A stretch of 64,000 nt of DNA from Pyropia haitanensis. Taxonomy: Eukaryota; Rhodophyta; Bangiophyceae; Bangiales; Bangiaceae. Location: NCBI GenBank assembly GCA_008729055.1, contig SDUX01000004.1, forward strand, positions 4,094,172 to 4,158,171. Reading direction: 5' to 3'. The first letter of the stretch is position 1. Each line of letters opens with the position of its first letter. This document shows, piece after piece, positions 63,529 through 64,000 of this stretch. Position numbers and translations under genes: made by a program. The notes under the pieces were generated by a model. That model made no database searches, was not told the origin of the DNA, and was given only the letters and a program-made list of their open reading frames with translations.

Positions 63529-64000
63529 CACGACCAGACCGCGGAGGAGGGGCGGTGGGGACAGGGGGAGTCACTCCGTGCTGGTAGGGGGCGGCAATGG
63601 GTAGCGAGGGGGGGGTGGGCGCGATGCTGTCGCTGCCCCACCGCCGCCGCCACCGACGCGGTCGCTCGCCACCGCCCACGCCGCTGCCGACAAGGAGAGT
63701 GACTGCCCACGTGGCAGTCAATGGTCGGAACACGGAGATTTTTATGGATATCGCCTCTGATTGGGCAGTTTTTGGGTCGCGAATGGGACAACCCTGGTTC
63801 CACCCCAGCTCTGTCACTCGAGACTTCAGACAATTCTGACCTGCTATTGGGCACAGTCTACTTTACATTTGATGCGCGCCGCGGTGCACTTTCTCGCGAG
63901 CTTTTTTCATCCGAGGGCCTCGGCCGTGCACATCAGTCGCTCGCGTCGCGGCGCGCGCTCTCTCGTCACGCGCGCGGGCGGGCATGGACCAGGAGCGGCT
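63529..64000. other. Window end, less GC-rich and without supported gene
   Basis: Positions 63715-63900 are relatively AT-rich. No gene, RNA or repeat was recognised before the window edge. Confidence 0.35.

Overview
The window reads as nuclear DNA of a photosynthetic eukaryote with extreme GC content, most probably a bangiophyte red alga of the Porphyra/Pyropia kind. Four things point there. A red-lineage LHCR-type light-harvesting gene (15122-15841) carries a short single-step plastid transit peptide. Genes are long and look intronless, with GC-saturated third positions and Ala/Gly/Pro/Arg-rich proteins. A tRNA-Lys has an intron at the canonical anticodon-loop site. Two proteins end in Hedgehog-type Hint (Hog) domains, which I recall being reported from red-algal ESTs. 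The taxonomic call is an inference from gene content; no ribosomal or organellar marker is present.

Layout, left to right. 0.9-3.1 kb (+): unknown secreted/type I membrane protein. 3.5-5.3 kb (-): class V aminotransferase-like protein in several frames. 6.5-8.6 kb (+): TPR protein. 9.5-9.8 kb (-): decayed tyrosine recombinase. 10.9-11.5 kb: MITE with a nested inverted repeat. 12.3-12.8 kb (+): Rid-family gene with a single-base frameshift. 15.1-15.8 kb (+): LHCR. 16.1 kb: tRNA-Lys(CTT). 16.4-19.9 kb (-): heparinase II/III-like protein. 22.4-24.2 kb (+): Ala-rich basic protein. 24.4-25.4 kb (-): PdxT. 26.4-27.3 kb (-): ribulose-phosphate 3-epimerase. 27.8-29.3 kb (+): Ldh2-type dehydrogenase. 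30.1-30.7 kb: minisatellite and a possible recombinase fragment. 31.6-32.7 kb (+): GH17 glucanase. 33.1-34.5 kb (-): Sec61 alpha. 35.5-37.0 kb (+): first Hog protein. 37.5-40.3 kb (-): LMBD2-like membrane protein. 42.2-43.0 kb: hAT-like non-autonomous element. 43.3-48.1 kb (-): Q-rich GLTSCR1/BICRA-like chromatin-remodeller subunit. 49.0-50.8 kb (-): second Hog protein. The rest (51-64 kb) is gene-poor. It holds a lower-GC block, an 81-bp satellite whose units are nested palindromes, and a diverged ~370-390-bp tandem array.

The genes are not an operon. PdxT (PLP synthesis), the PLP-fold protein and the Rid protein touch the same cofactor chemistry. RPE and LHCR belong to photosynthesis and carbon fixation. 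Sec61 alpha would translocate the many secreted or anchored proteins here (heparinase-like, GH17, both Hog proteins, the type I membrane protein).

The main technical caution is that nearly every gene crossing C/G runs of about eight or more bases changes reading frame at those runs, while genes without such runs (LHCR, Sec61, GH17, heparinase-like, Ldh2) stay open. This is either homopolymer length error in the assembly or real length variation. Gene spans crossing such runs are given as whole loci, and start or stop positions there are approximate.
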